Below the pieces are notes generated by a model that saw only the letters and a program-made list of their open reading frames with translations, had not been told where the DNA came from and made no database searches. DNA of 37,003 nucleotides, taken from the NCBI GenBank assembly GCA_016930515.1, contig JAFGGO010000015.1, positions 1-37,003 of the forward strand, in the 5' to 3' direction. This stretch comes from Promethearchaeota archaeon. Its GTDB lineage: Archaea; Asgardarchaeota; Lokiarchaeia; Sigyniarchaeales; SOKP01. The position numbers and the translations under genes were made by a program. Of the stretch, positions 7,826-17,457 are shown in pieces. How positions within the stretch are numbered: position 1 is the stretch's first letter; every line of letters begins with the position of its first letter.

Positions 7826-10800
7826 ATGATTGACTCTATTAAAAATTCAAGAGATAAAATAAGAGCTAGCGTGAGCGTAAAATCGCACAACTTCGTGTTT
7901 TTCGTAGCGCTACTTTTGATATTTATAATGGCCCTTATTGTAAGGATCACGCCCATTATAAGGGGAGATGAACTCATTAAAGCATTTGATCCGTGGATTC
8001 AATGGTATAACGCAGAATACATCGACACGCATTCACTGTATGAATATTTCCACTGGCACGACGATAAGAGTTGGTATCCTTATGGTGTTGACAGGAGTTA
8101 TCTTCGACCGGGACTTCCTTTTACTGCGGTTTTCATTCACAAGTTTTTAACTTTCATTGGGCTCCCAATTTCCATGTACGATGTCTGCTATTACTTTCCG
8201 GCGGTTATAGGTGCTGTATCTGTAGTCGTGATGTATTTCTTGGGAAAGGAGATATTGGATAAAAAATGCGGTCTTTTAGCGGCCTTTTTCATGGCGTTCA
8301 GCGTTGGATACATGTCAAGGACCATGGCTGGATTTTTCGATAACGAGACTATCGGCGTTTTCGGCTCGCTAATGGCAATATTGTTCTTTATAAAGGCGTA
8401 TCGCACGGGAAAAATAACTCATTCTATTATTGGAGGCTTGTCATTAGGGTATGTAGCGCTAAGCTGGGGTGGTTATGAGTTTTTAATGTACATTTTTCCT
8501 ATTATCGTTCTTATTTCGGTAATTACGAAAAAATACAACGAAAACATGCTAATTGCTTATGTAGGTGTCCAAGGAATAGGTGCGCTAATTTTCTCGCTTT
8601 GGATTGAATTTAATCCTGGAGATTTATTATCTTCCTTCGAAATTGGTGCCATTTTTGCATCTTGCCTTCTTTTAATTATATTTCACTTGATATATACCAA
8701 ACGAGGTGAATATCCTCGAATATACAGGAATTTGATAAACCTTTTAAAATGGGGGATCCTTCCAATCGCATTAATTGGTGCAGTTATCATTTGGTTTTTT
8801 CCAGATGTTTTCTCTATTGGATTGAGTTCAAGGTTGCAAAGCATTCTTAATCCATTACTCAGAAATAATCTGGCCCTAGTAGCTTCAGTCGCAGAACACA
8901 TTCCAAGTCCTTGGAGTTCATTTTACCACAACACGCTAATCCCTCTATTACTAGTACCCCTCGGGATCTATTTCTGCTTTAAACGAGGAAATGTCAAGGA
9001 TATTGCGCTTATAGTTACTACATTGTTATTATTCTATTTTACAGGAAGCATGGTACGAGTCATTTTACTTTTTGCTCCCATTGCTTCTTTAGCAGGAGCT
9101 TATGGCCTTTCCAGCGTTTTAAACATCCACGGAAGTCTGGTTGGAGAGAAACGAGCTTCTGGAAGGAGTAGAAAAAGACAAAGACAGGCTAAAAACAAAA
9201 TAACAACAGCAGAAGTGTTTGCGGTATATGCCGTTATTGGATTCATTTGTTTTGCCCAAGTAACGCACGCAGTAGATACTTCCGTCGATCAGTTGTCGTA
9301 TGGCTCGATGGTGTTAGGTACGAGCATCCACGATTGGGAAGAGTCATTATCTTGGATGAGAGATAATTTAAATGGCAATGATGTGGTCGTGAGTTGGTGG
9401 GATTATGGATATTGGCTCACCCCTATCGGAAATGTGACTACAGTATGCGATAACGCCAATCTAAAACAAAAACAGGTTGGCATGGTGGGCATGGGAATGA
9501 TGCAAACAGACGAGATCTACGCAGCCAAGGTGTTCCAACGACTTCAAGCTGATTATGTCCTCGTGTATTTTACGTATTTATACGAAGGTTTAGGTGGTGA
9601 CGAAGGAAAGTGGCAGTGGATGCTACGAATATGCAACGATAATTACGAATATTACAAATCGCTCGGAATGGAAGAAGACAATTGGGGTGACGGCGAAGTA
9701 TTCGACGAGAGCGAATACACTACGGAAACAGGTGTGAAAGGAGACAAGTGGTTTGATTGCACGCTTACCAGACTCATGTTTTATGGTGTTCCTACCATCG
9801 ATCCTAGCTCTGAGTACTTTGAATATCAACACCAGCTCGTTCAAATATATAACCAACGCATATATAACTGGGAAGATCAAGACGGAGACACGTGGTTAAC
9901 TCATATTCCCACAAATGGTGCGTACGAATCTAATGTGTTCGTACCCGTTTATTTCGGAGAACAAACGGGGCTTGGCCCTTCTTCATCCAATGGTCTTGTA
10001 AAATTATTTAAAGTCGATTATACAGTTCTTGAGTCGAGTTTCGAAATTCAAGACGCAAAAGTATACAATAGCGGTTATGGAACTTTTAATCTTCAAAATA
10101 CCGGAACAAAGGATCTCACGATAACGGGTGTGTCCGTTAATGGTGTTGACTACAACTTTACTATGGGAAAAGGAAGTCATGCCGAGAATGCCTTGCCGGC
10201 AGGTGCGGACGATACGGTTAAGATTGATTTAGTGAACGACTCGTATCCATTAGACAGTCTCGTAAGTATTGATGTCTCGGCAGAGGCAGAAGGCTTAGCT
10301 CGTCCCTACGAGTTTACAGAACACACTGGAAATTTCTGGGTCACGGAAGCGGAAGAAGGAGATATTAAAATGAACGAACAGAATTGCCGCGTGGTTCAAA
10401 TTACCAACGACTTGGTTGATATATTCTTGGATGTGGAAAATGTTGGATCTAGCACGGTGGCGATTGATAAGATTTACATTGATGAGGAATCCAACAATCT
10501 TATTGAAATGGGCGCCGATATTAGTTATACGAGTGGGTCTTCCATTTTATCTCCTGGACAGAAAGCAATCATACACATATCTGACATAGACTCTTCTGTT
10601 GCGGACTTCGATCCAATTAACGAAAAACAACATGTTATCGGTATTTCAACTTACAACGGCGTACGAGACGAATTATTGCTATCATCGAGTTACGAGGGCC
10701 ATAATTTGACGATATACGATACCGAAAGGATTATTTCGCCCGAAATTTTCCTTGCAACGGATAGCTCTTGCAGGTATCATCTCCCCGTAGATCTGGATGC

Positions 10801-11767
10801 CACTCATGCTATCTCTTACGATAATGGCACAACTCAAGCGTTCTTTAAGGTTAAAAATTACGGCACCGAACCCGTGACGATAGGTCCGGTTTACATAACT
10901 ACATCTGATACTTGGATGCAGGTTAATATTGGCGATTATTCTCGAATATCGGGAGGTACTAGTACGGAGTTGGATATCGGCGAAGAAGGAGTGTTCCTCA
11001 TTAATATAACGGAATCAGAGTACTTCGACATTGATGTGAACGACGAGCTCGGCATGAAAGTCATCGGGACTGGCTCTGGTGGAAGCAGGTTATCGTCTGC
11101 GATTGCTTATGTCCATACGATCTCTGAAGGTGAAAGTTTTAAAATCATAGAGAGCGTGGATAGTAGCATTGCTAGCATAAACAATGTAGCAGCATCGTAT
11201 GTCTTGGCCAACGGTACTGGACGAGTTTTGGTTAAAAATACAGGATCGACAAGTATAGACATTGATGTGGCGAATATCCTAGTTAATGATTCTTCTGTGG
11301 ATTACCAATTCGTGTATGGTGATGCCCACTTAGAGCTACAGGAATGTGCCCTGATTCAACTTGATGTTGCCGATTACTTGGACTCGACTCAAACGCCTTA
11401 TATCGAAGTAAATATCAGTACGACATCGTCACTTTACGATGTAGTTAACTTGCCAGTAAATTACAACATTGAAATCGATGAAACGGCTTCTAATGCCACA
11501 GAAGGCGGAAACTTGAACATTGTCGTGAATAACTACGGGTTATTAAACGCCACCATCAACGCACTTTATGTTAACAATGTTTCCATAGACCTTTCAGAAT
11601 TCTCAGTAGATTTTGAAATCGAGGCGCTTACAGGAAGCCTTTCGCTCACTTTAAGCTGGTCTGATTTGGAAAATTATATCGGAACGGTAAATGTTAACGA
11701 TGAATTAGAAATTCTTATCAGTACCCAAGAAGGAGCGGAAGACGACTATATCATTGTGGTTGATTAG
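7826..11767 (+). CDS. aglB: Oligosaccharyltransferase catalytic subunit AglB/STT3 with long C-terminal extension
   Basis: This membrane enzyme transfers a lipid-linked glycan to asparagine in N-x-S/T on exported proteins. The first 480 residues hold about a dozen membrane segments. Catalytic motifs are D55 in FDPW, DNE at 172-174, SVAE at 354-357 followed by HIPSPWSSF (close to the eukaryotic SVSE region), R411, WWDYG at 524-528, and a perfect DK motif DxxKxxxM at 592-599. The cytosolic loop at 440-459 is strongly basic. From about 740 to 1313 the protein consists of beta-rich modules, making it far longer than ordinary AglB or STT3. The extension has many N-x-S/T sequons and may itself be glycosylated. 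The gene stands alone; other OST subunits are not nearby. Confidence 0.96.
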   Translation: MIDSIKNSRDKIRASVSVKSHNFVFFVALLLIFIMALIVRITPIIRGDELIKAFDPWIQWYNAEYIDTHSLYEYFHWHDDKSWYPYGVDRSYLRPGLPFTAVFIHKFLTFIGLPISMYDVCYYFPAVIGAVSVVVMYFLGKEILDKKCGLLAAFFMAFSVGYMSRTMAGFFDNETIGVFGSLMAILFFIKAYRTGKITHSIIGGLSLGYVALSWGGYEFLMYIFPIIVLISVITKKYNENMLIAYVGVQGIGALIFSLWIEFNPGDLLSSFEIGAIFASCLLLIIFHLIYTKRGEYPRIYRNLINLLKWGILPIALIGAVIIWFFPDVFSIGLSSRLQSILNPLLRNNLALVASVAEHIPSPWSSFYHNTLIPLLLVPLGIYFCFKRGNVKDIALIVTTLLLFYFTGSMVRVILLFAPIASLAGAYGLSSVLNIHGSLVGEKRASGRSRKRQRQAKNKITTAEVFAVYAVIGFICFAQVTHAVDTSVDQLSYGSMVLGTSIHDWEESLSWMRDNLNGNDVVVSWWDYGYWLTPIGNVTTVCDNANLKQKQVGMVGMGMMQTDEIYAAKVFQRLQADYVLVYFTYLYEGLGGDEGKWQWMLRICNDNYEYYKSLGMEEDNWGDGEVFDESEYTTETGVKGDKWFDCTLTRLMFYGVPTIDPSSEYFEYQHQLVQIYNQRIYNWEDQDGDTWLTHIPTNGAYESNVFVPVYFGEQTGLGPSSSNGLVKLFKVDYTVLESSFEIQDAKVYNSGYGTFNLQNTGTKDLTITGVSVNGVDYNFTMGKGSHAENALPAGADDTVKIDLVNDSYPLDSLVSIDVSAEAEGLARPYEFTEHTGNFWVTEAEEGDIKMNEQNCRVVQITNDLVDIFLDVENVGSSTVAIDKIYIDEESNNLIEMGADISYTSGSSILSPGQKAIIHISDIDSSVADFDPINEKQHVIGISTYNGVRDELLLSSSYEGHNLTIYDTERIISPEIFLATDSSCRYHLPVDLDATHAISYDNGTTQAFFKVKNYGTEPVTIGPVYITTSDTWMQVNIGDYSRISGGTSTELDIGEEGVFLINITESEYFDIDVNDELGMKVIGTGSGGSRLSSAIAYVHTISEGESFKIIESVDSSIASINNVAASYVLANGTGRVLVKNTGSTSIDIDVANILVNDSSVDYQFVYGDAHLELQECALIQLDVADYLDSTQTPYIEVNISTTSSLYDVVNLPVNYNIEIDETASNATEGGNLNIVVNNYGLLNATINALYVNNVSIDLSEFSVDFEIEALTGSLSLTLSWSDLENYIGTVNVNDELEILISTQEGAEDDYIIVVD
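10046..11764 (+). repeat. Five degenerate beta-sandwich modules in the AglB C-terminus
   Basis: Residues about 741-1313 of AglB contain five related modules beginning near 741, 851, 983, 1106 and 1218. Each has a core of the form hydrophobic strand, N-x-G, then an isoleucine/valine strand: FNLQNTGTKDLTITGVSVNG, IFLDVENVGSSTVAIDKIYI, FFKVKNYGTEPVTIGPVYI, VLVKNTGSTSIDIDVANILV and LNIVVNNYGLLNATINALYV. The pattern resembles CARDB or other Ig-like surface domains. The spacing is 110-130 residues and the repeats are diverged at the DNA level. Confidence 0.7.
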
Positions 11768-11770
11768 AAG

Positions 11771-11824
11771 TAATTTTCCCTTTAAATATCTTTTTTTTAA
11801 ATTATCGTTATTTGTTTTTTCTTT
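11771..11824 (+). terminator. T-rich terminator after aglB
   Basis: Several T tracts, including eight T at 11791-11798, follow the aglB stop within 60 bases. They would separate aglB from uvrB. Confidence 0.4.
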
Positions 11825-11938
11825 TGGATCTTTACAGATAAAATCAAAAAAGAAAGTGAATTAAAAATCAATGCAGTATCATGTATTTAAAATAATGCTA
11901 ATGTTTATCTTATTGAAACACCCTAATGTTGAATACTC

Positions 11939-13921
11939 ATGAGCCCCAACTTTAAGATAGAGTCTAGCTACGAGCCAGCGGGAGACCAACCCCAAGCAAT
12001 AAAAATCCTTGCAAAAAATATTATAAACGAAAAACGCTTCCAAACTCTTTTAGGCGCGACTGGTACGGGCAAAAGCTTTACCGTAGCTCAAGTTATCCAA
12101 GAGGTTCAAAAACCTACATTAATTATGGCGCCGAACAAGACACTCGCTGCCCAGCTCTACAATGAACTTAAAGAACTGTTTCCAGAAAACGCAGTTCATT
12201 ATTTCGTTTCTTATTACGATTATTATCAACCCGAGGCATATATGCCCGTATCGGGATTATACATTGAAAAGGATTTTAGTGTGAACGAGGAAATTGAGCG
12301 ATTAAGACTGGCAGCTGCACATGCTCTTAGAACGCGCCAAGATGTCATTGTCGTGGCCACGGTATCGTGCATTTACGGTCTTGGAGATCCTGAATATTGG
12401 GAGAAGATAGCCTTGTATGTAGAGGAAGGAGATAAAATGGATCGAACTATCATAGTAAAAAAATTAATTAAGATGAGCTATGAAAGAAACGATATCGAAT
12501 TTAAACGGGGAAATTTCAGGGTCAAGGGGGATATTGTTGACATTTTTTTGGCCTATTCCGATTACGGGATTAGAATATCCTTATTTGGCAACGAAATCGA
12601 AAGTGTTCAAGAAATACACCCCGTAACTGGTAAAGTTATCCGAAACCTTCGAAATTATCGAATTTTTCCCGCAAATCCTTTCATTATACCAGAAAAAAAC
12701 AAAACGAGGGCTCTTGAACTAATCGAGAAAGAATTAGAAGATCAAATTGCGTTTTTTACAAGGGAAAAAAAGTACGCAGAAGCTCAAAGAATAGAAAGAA
12801 GGGTTAAATTCGACCTTGAAATGATGAGGGAGATGGGGTGGTGCAAGGGTATTGAAAATTATTCCAGACCATTAAGTCTTCGCGCTCCAGGTACGCCCCC
12901 AATGACGCTTATCGATTTTTTTCAAGGTGATTTTCTAATCGTTGTAGATGAAAGCCATGTGACTATTCCACAAATTCATGGAATGATCGGTGGAGATCAA
13001 TCTCGCAAGAAAAATCTCGTGGATTTCGGCTGGCGTTTGCCAAGTGCATACGATAACAGACCGCTTACTTTTGAGGAATGGGAAGAAAAAATCAAATACA
13101 TCGTATGCATGAGCGCAACACCTGGAGATTGGGAACTAGGAAAAAGCGGTGGCGTATCTGCTGAACAGATCATCCGTCCTACGGGCCTTGTTGATCCGAT
13201 CGTGGAAGTACGTCCCGCAAAGGATCAAATAGACGACTTGCTTGGAGAAATCAAGAAGACCATCGCTAATAAGGGAAGAATATTAGTTACTACTCTTACC
13301 AAACGAATGGCAGAGGACATCGCTGAATATTATTCAGAACTTAACCTCAAGGTTGCATACCTGCATTCTGAGGTTGATACCGTCGAAAGGTTCGAACTGT
13401 TGCGTCAATTACGAGATGGAACCCATGACGTGTTAGTTGGCATCAACCTTCTCAGGGAAGGATTAGATTTACCAGAAGTTCAATTAGTTGCTATTTTAGA
13501 TGCAGATAAGTTGGGCTTCTTGCGCGACACGCGTTCCTTGATTCAAACCATAGGACGGGCATCCAGAAATGTAAATGGAAGGGCAATACTTTATGGAGAC
13601 AAGATGTCTCCCGCAATGCGAGCCGCCATTAAAGAGACAGATCGGAGGAGAAAGAAACAGATCGCCTACAACGAGGCTAACAACATTACACCCAAAACTA
13701 TTCAAAAGAACATACTCGAATCACTTTCTGAAGAAAAAGAAATGCGCAACAAGGAAACCAAGAGACTAAAACGCACAATTGAAGAAAAATTAGAACTCTT
13801 GACAGAGAACGAGTTGAGAATACAATTTCTTGAAGAAAGAATGCATCTTGCCGCTAAAGAATTGCGATTCGAAGAAGCTGCTTTTTTAAGAGATAGGATC
13901 AAGGAATTAAAAGACTCATAA
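11939..13921 (+). CDS. uvrB: Excinuclease ABC subunit B (bacterial-type DNA repair)
   Basis: UvrB verifies DNA damage delivered by UvrA and recruits UvrC for incision. The 660-residue protein has Walker A GATGTGKSF (39-47), the damage-probing beta-hairpin YYDYYQPEAY (92-101), the DESH Walker B, TLTKRMAEDI and QTIGRASRN in the second helicase lobe, and a C-terminal UVR coiled-coil domain (ERMHLAAKELRFEEAAFLRD) that binds UvrC. The length and motifs indicate an intact gene. UvrABC is bacterial in origin and patchy in archaea, so ancestral transfer is likely. uvrA follows after one opposed gene. The ATG at 11939 gives the normal N-terminus (FKIESSYEPAGDQPQAI). Confidence 0.98.
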   Translation: MSPNFKIESSYEPAGDQPQAIKILAKNIINEKRFQTLLGATGTGKSFTVAQVIQEVQKPTLIMAPNKTLAAQLYNELKELFPENAVHYFVSYYDYYQPEAYMPVSGLYIEKDFSVNEEIERLRLAAAHALRTRQDVIVVATVSCIYGLGDPEYWEKIALYVEEGDKMDRTIIVKKLIKMSYERNDIEFKRGNFRVKGDIVDIFLAYSDYGIRISLFGNEIESVQEIHPVTGKVIRNLRNYRIFPANPFIIPEKNKTRALELIEKELEDQIAFFTREKKYAEAQRIERRVKFDLEMMREMGWCKGIENYSRPLSLRAPGTPPMTLIDFFQGDFLIVVDESHVTIPQIHGMIGGDQSRKKNLVDFGWRLPSAYDNRPLTFEEWEEKIKYIVCMSATPGDWELGKSGGVSAEQIIRPTGLVDPIVEVRPAKDQIDDLLGEIKKTIANKGRILVTTLTKRMAEDIAEYYSELNLKVAYLHSEVDTVERFELLRQLRDGTHDVLVGINLLREGLDLPEVQLVAILDADKLGFLRDTRSLIQTIGRASRNVNGRAILYGDKMSPAMRAAIKETDRRRKKQIAYNEANNITPKTIQKNILESLSEEKEMRNKETKRLKRTIEEKLELLTENELRIQFLEERMHLAAKELRFEEAAFLRDRIKELKDS

Positions 13922-13933
13922 AGGATTTTCTTA

Positions 13934-14260
13934 TTAAGTTCCGTTAAATTCAATTTTATTTAACAAATGATTGATGCATTCAATATCAATACATTTTCTC
14001 AAACTCGGATCGAACTTAACTTCATTTACAGGAATAGTTCCGAGATTTTGAATTGATTTTTGATTTAATCCAGCCCAAGACCCTTTTAAATCGCTTTCTG
14101 ATAAGTCGGGCATTAAATATAGCTTATAATCGTTCGGATAATCGTCAATGGTGTCATCAAAATCACAATCTAAGAAAAAAGAGCGATCATTAATCGTAAA
14201 AAAAATTGCCCGAGGAACATCCCAAAAATCTTTATAAATAAATGGATACCAAGTCGTCAT
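13934..14260 (-). CDS. Hypothetical protein between uvrB and uvrA
   Basis: A 108-residue acidic, aromatic-rich protein beginning MTTWYPFIYKDFWDVPRAIF. It is encoded opposite to the flanking uvr genes. GAGGGG lies about six bases upstream of the ATG at 14260, one of the clearest ribosome binding sites in the window, and the composition looks like real protein. Two cysteines (in LDCDFDD and KCIDIEC) do not form an obvious zinc site. There is no signal peptide or membrane segment, and no domain I can name. Its position suggests either insertion into a uvrBA pair or a role near repair, but the opposite strand argues against co-expression. Confidence 0.7.
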   Translation of the reverse strand: MTTWYPFIYKDFWDVPRAIFFTINDRSFFLDCDFDDTIDDYPNDYKLYLMPDLSESDLKGSWAGLNQKSIQNLGTIPVNEVKFDPSLRKCIDIECINHLLNKIEFNGT

Positions 14261-14409
14261 GTAATCCCCTCTTATATGTTTTATGAAAACTATTAATGAG
14301 TTTGAAAAGTAATTATTTTAATAATATTTTTTGATTAAATAAGAATTTAGTAAACTAGCGCGGCTATTCTGTTATAATATTTAAAGCTCTTTAGAATCGT
14401 AATATAACA

Positions 14410-14419
14410 CTTATAAATA
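14410..14419 (+). promoter_or_regulatory. TATA-like box for uvrA
   Basis: CTTATAAATA lies about 50 bases upstream of the uvrA ATG at 14466 and is a close match to the archaeal TATA consensus. It would give uvrA its own promoter, independent of uvrB. A second weaker element, TTATAATATTTAAA, lies about 35 bases further upstream. Confidence 0.5.
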
Positions 14420-14465
14420 AAAACAATGAAATTTTTGTTTTTGCAATCATTTTTACAAGCATAGA

Positions 14466-17333
14466 ATGAGTCAGAATATTGTCATAAAAGGTGCCCGTCA
14501 AAATAATCTCAAGAATATAGATGTGGTCATACCGAGGAACAAGCTAGTAATTGTAACTGGAGTGAGCGGGAGCGGAAAGTCTAGTTTGGCAATGGACACG
14601 CTATATGCTGAAGGCCAAAGAAGGTTCTTGGAATCACTTTCCAGTTATGCCAGGCAATTTCTAGGAGAAATGGACAAGCCTGATGTCGATTCAATCGAAG
14701 GATTGTCACCTGCGATTGCGATAGAACAAAAACCTTTATCAAAAAATCCTCGAAGCACGGTTGGTACCGTGACTGAGATCTATGACTATTATAGGCTTCT
14801 TTACGCAAATATCGGAATCCCTCATTGCACGAATTGCGGCAACGAAATAAATCCCCAGGCACCACAACAGATCATCGATCAGATTATGGATTCTATCCAA
14901 GAAGGGCAAAAATTTATTGTTAAATCGCCCGTGGTTCGAGATCGGAAAGGAGAATTTAAGGATCTCCTTCAAGATCTTCGAAAACAAGGTTATGTAAGAG
15001 TTGAAATCGACGATATTCAATATACGCTCGACGAAGAAATCAATCTCAAAAAAAATTTTAAGCATCACATAAATGTAATTATTGATCGGCTCGTAATGGA
15101 TAAAGATATAAGATCAAGGCTCGCGGATTCCATTGAAACGGCCTTAAACTTGTCAGACGGCATTGTTATGGTCGAATTGCCTGAGAAAGAAGAGAATCGG
15201 ACTTACTCAGAGCATTACGCTTGTTTAGATTGTCAAATTTCCTTTCCCACGCCCGATCATAAGCTTTTTTCGTTTAATATCCCACATGGAAGCTGTAAAT
15301 ATTGCAGTGGATTGGGAACGGTAATGGAATTCGATCTTCACTTGGTTTTAGGAGATGATTTAGACGTACCGTTAATACAAAGTGGTATTAGAAACATTCC
15401 TGGCTATGGGTCAGATTCGGGATATGGATGGCAACAAATAAAACAAGTCGCACGAAATTACGACTTGGATATCAAACACACGCCTATAAAAGAATTGGAT
15501 TCTACAAGACTTTCAAAAATTCTGTACGGGACTGGAGAAGATATGATCGAATTTACCTTCAAGAGCGATAATACCGAATATAGGTCGGGAAAGAACGGCA
15601 GCATCTCGTCTTGGCAGATGACAAAATCTTTCGAAGGAATCATCCCAATGCTTCACAGAAGATATATGGAGACAAGCTCCCAAGCAAATCGGGATGTTTA
15701 TGAAAGTTTCATGAATATGGTCCCTTGTCCCGAGTGCGCAGGTCAGAGATTGAGACCCGAAAGCAGGGCAATAAGGATCAACTCGTTAAACATAGCAGAT
15801 TTATCTAATCTTTCTGTAAAAGATTCGGTCAAATTTTTTGAAAAACTGAAACTAACGGAGACTCAACAAAAAATAGTTAAGGAAGTCCTAAAGGAGATCA
15901 AGGAAAGGTTGTCTTTCATGGATAATGTTGGACTTGACTACATGCAACTTAGTCGGCGTTCAGATACTTTATCCGTAGGTGAAGCCGAAAGAATAAGACT
16001 TGCGACTCAGTTAGGATCGAGTTTGGTTGGAGTGTTATACGTCCTCGACGAGCCGTCTGTTGGTTTACACGCTCGTGATATCACTCGCTTGATCAAAATG
16101 TTGAAGAAACTACGAGATTTAGGAAACACCGTTGTAGTGGTTGAACACGATGACGAGATAATCCGTAACGCAGATCATGTGATAGATCTTGGACCTCTTG
16201 CAGGAGAAAATGGGGGAATGATTGTGGCTGAAGGTTCATTAAATCAAATACTTCAAGCCTCGTCCCTAACGGCAAAATATTTATCAGGAAGAGAAAAGAT
16301 CGAGATACCTAAAAAAAGAAGAGTGCTAAATGGAGAATACATCGAAATTTTCGGTGCTCGGGAAAACAATCTAAAAAATTTGGAAGTGAAAATCCCCTTG
16401 GGGATATTTACTTGTGTTACTGGTGTATCTGGAGCGGGAAAAACAAGTCTTATCATTGATTGCTTATATAAAGGTCTACATAACTTAGTAAATACGAGAA
16501 GTACGAGGATTGTTCCAGGAGAATTTGATAAAATTACGGGACACGAACACATCGACAAGATAATCGACATCGACCAATCACCAATTGGTCGAACGCCGCG
16601 ATCGGTTCCTGCAACCTATACGAAAGCCTTGGATTACATCCGGGAAATCTTCTCCACCCTACCAGAATCAAAGGCTCGTGGGTATAAAAAAGGGCGCTTT
16701 AGTTTTAACACCACTTCAGGTCAATGCAAGAAGTGCAATGGTACGGGTTACATCTTGAAAGAAATGTATTTCCTCCCGGATGTTTATATTAAATGCGATC
16801 TGTGTCAGGGTTTAAGATACAACGCAGAAACCCTCGAAATTAAATTCAAGGGTAATACGATCTCTGATGTTTTGAGGATGACATTTGATCACGCTTACGA
16901 GCTTTTCGAAAACTTTCCGAATCTTAAAAGAACGCTCAAGACTGTCAAGGATGTAGGATTAGGATATCTTGAATTAGGGCAATCTTCTACGACGTTAAGC
17001 GGAGGCGAGTCGCAGAGGCTAAAGATTGCTAGAGAACTAAGGAAAACGAGCACGGGTAATACATTATACATCTTGGACGAACCAACGACCGGTTTAAGCG
17101 CCTATGATATTAAAATTCTCTTAAAAGTACTTCAAAAATTGGTTGACAAGGGAAATACGATGATAATCATAGAACACAATATGGATGTCATTAAATCTGC
17201 CGATTATGTCATTGATGTTGGCCCTGAAGGTGGAGAAAAGGGTGGAAGGGTCATTATAAGCGGTTCTCCTGAAGATATTATCAAATCAAGAACGTCGCAT
17301 ACGGCAAAATTCCTCAAAAAATACCTTTCTTAA
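14466..17333 (+). CDS. uvrA: Excinuclease ABC subunit A (damage-sensing ATPase)
   Basis: UvrA is a dimeric ABC-type ATPase that finds bulky DNA lesions and loads UvrB. This 955-residue copy is full length. It has two Walker A sites (GVSGSGKSS at 32-40 and GVSGAGKTS near 653), two Walker B regions (LYVLDEPSVGLH and LYILDEPTTGL), and the two zinc modules (CLDC paired with CKYC; CKKC paired with CDLC). The second ABC signature is the normal LSGGESQRLKIA. The first is LSVGEAERIRLA at 502-513, with valine replacing the usual second-position glycine. The gene probably has its own promoter and is separated from uvrB by an opposed gene. Confidence 0.98.
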   Translation: MSQNIVIKGARQNNLKNIDVVIPRNKLVIVTGVSGSGKSSLAMDTLYAEGQRRFLESLSSYARQFLGEMDKPDVDSIEGLSPAIAIEQKPLSKNPRSTVGTVTEIYDYYRLLYANIGIPHCTNCGNEINPQAPQQIIDQIMDSIQEGQKFIVKSPVVRDRKGEFKDLLQDLRKQGYVRVEIDDIQYTLDEEINLKKNFKHHINVIIDRLVMDKDIRSRLADSIETALNLSDGIVMVELPEKEENRTYSEHYACLDCQISFPTPDHKLFSFNIPHGSCKYCSGLGTVMEFDLHLVLGDDLDVPLIQSGIRNIPGYGSDSGYGWQQIKQVARNYDLDIKHTPIKELDSTRLSKILYGTGEDMIEFTFKSDNTEYRSGKNGSISSWQMTKSFEGIIPMLHRRYMETSSQANRDVYESFMNMVPCPECAGQRLRPESRAIRINSLNIADLSNLSVKDSVKFFEKLKLTETQQKIVKEVLKEIKERLSFMDNVGLDYMQLSRRSDTLSVGEAERIRLATQLGSSLVGVLYVLDEPSVGLHARDITRLIKMLKKLRDLGNTVVVVEHDDEIIRNADHVIDLGPLAGENGGMIVAEGSLNQILQASSLTAKYLSGREKIEIPKKRRVLNGEYIEIFGARENNLKNLEVKIPLGIFTCVTGVSGAGKTSLIIDCLYKGLHNLVNTRSTRIVPGEFDKITGHEHIDKIIDIDQSPIGRTPRSVPATYTKALDYIREIFSTLPESKARGYKKGRFSFNTTSGQCKKCNGTGYILKEMYFLPDVYIKCDLCQGLRYNAETLEIKFKGNTISDVLRMTFDHAYELFENFPNLKRTLKTVKDVGLGYLELGQSSTTLSGGESQRLKIARELRKTSTGNTLYILDEPTTGLSAYDIKILLKVLQKLVDKGNTMIIIEHNMDVIKSADYVIDVGPEGGEKGGRVIISGSPEDIIKSRTSHTAKFLKKYLS

Positions 17334-17418
17334 TAACCCATGAGTCATGCTATTTCCCTTTTGGTATAATTAATAAAAGCATTAATTTTAACAAAAAGTA
17401 AAACATATAATTGATTTT

Positions 17419-17430
17419 TTTTATAATTAT
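17419..17430 (+). promoter_or_regulatory. TATA-like box for the GTPase/longin operon
   Basis: TTTTATAATTAT-type sequence lies about 30 bases upstream of the GTG start at 17458. There is no Shine-Dalgarno sequence, so a leaderless or near-leaderless transcript is likely. Confidence 0.35.
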
Positions 17431-17457
17431 TTTAAAAAATCAACTTCTTTAATTCTT

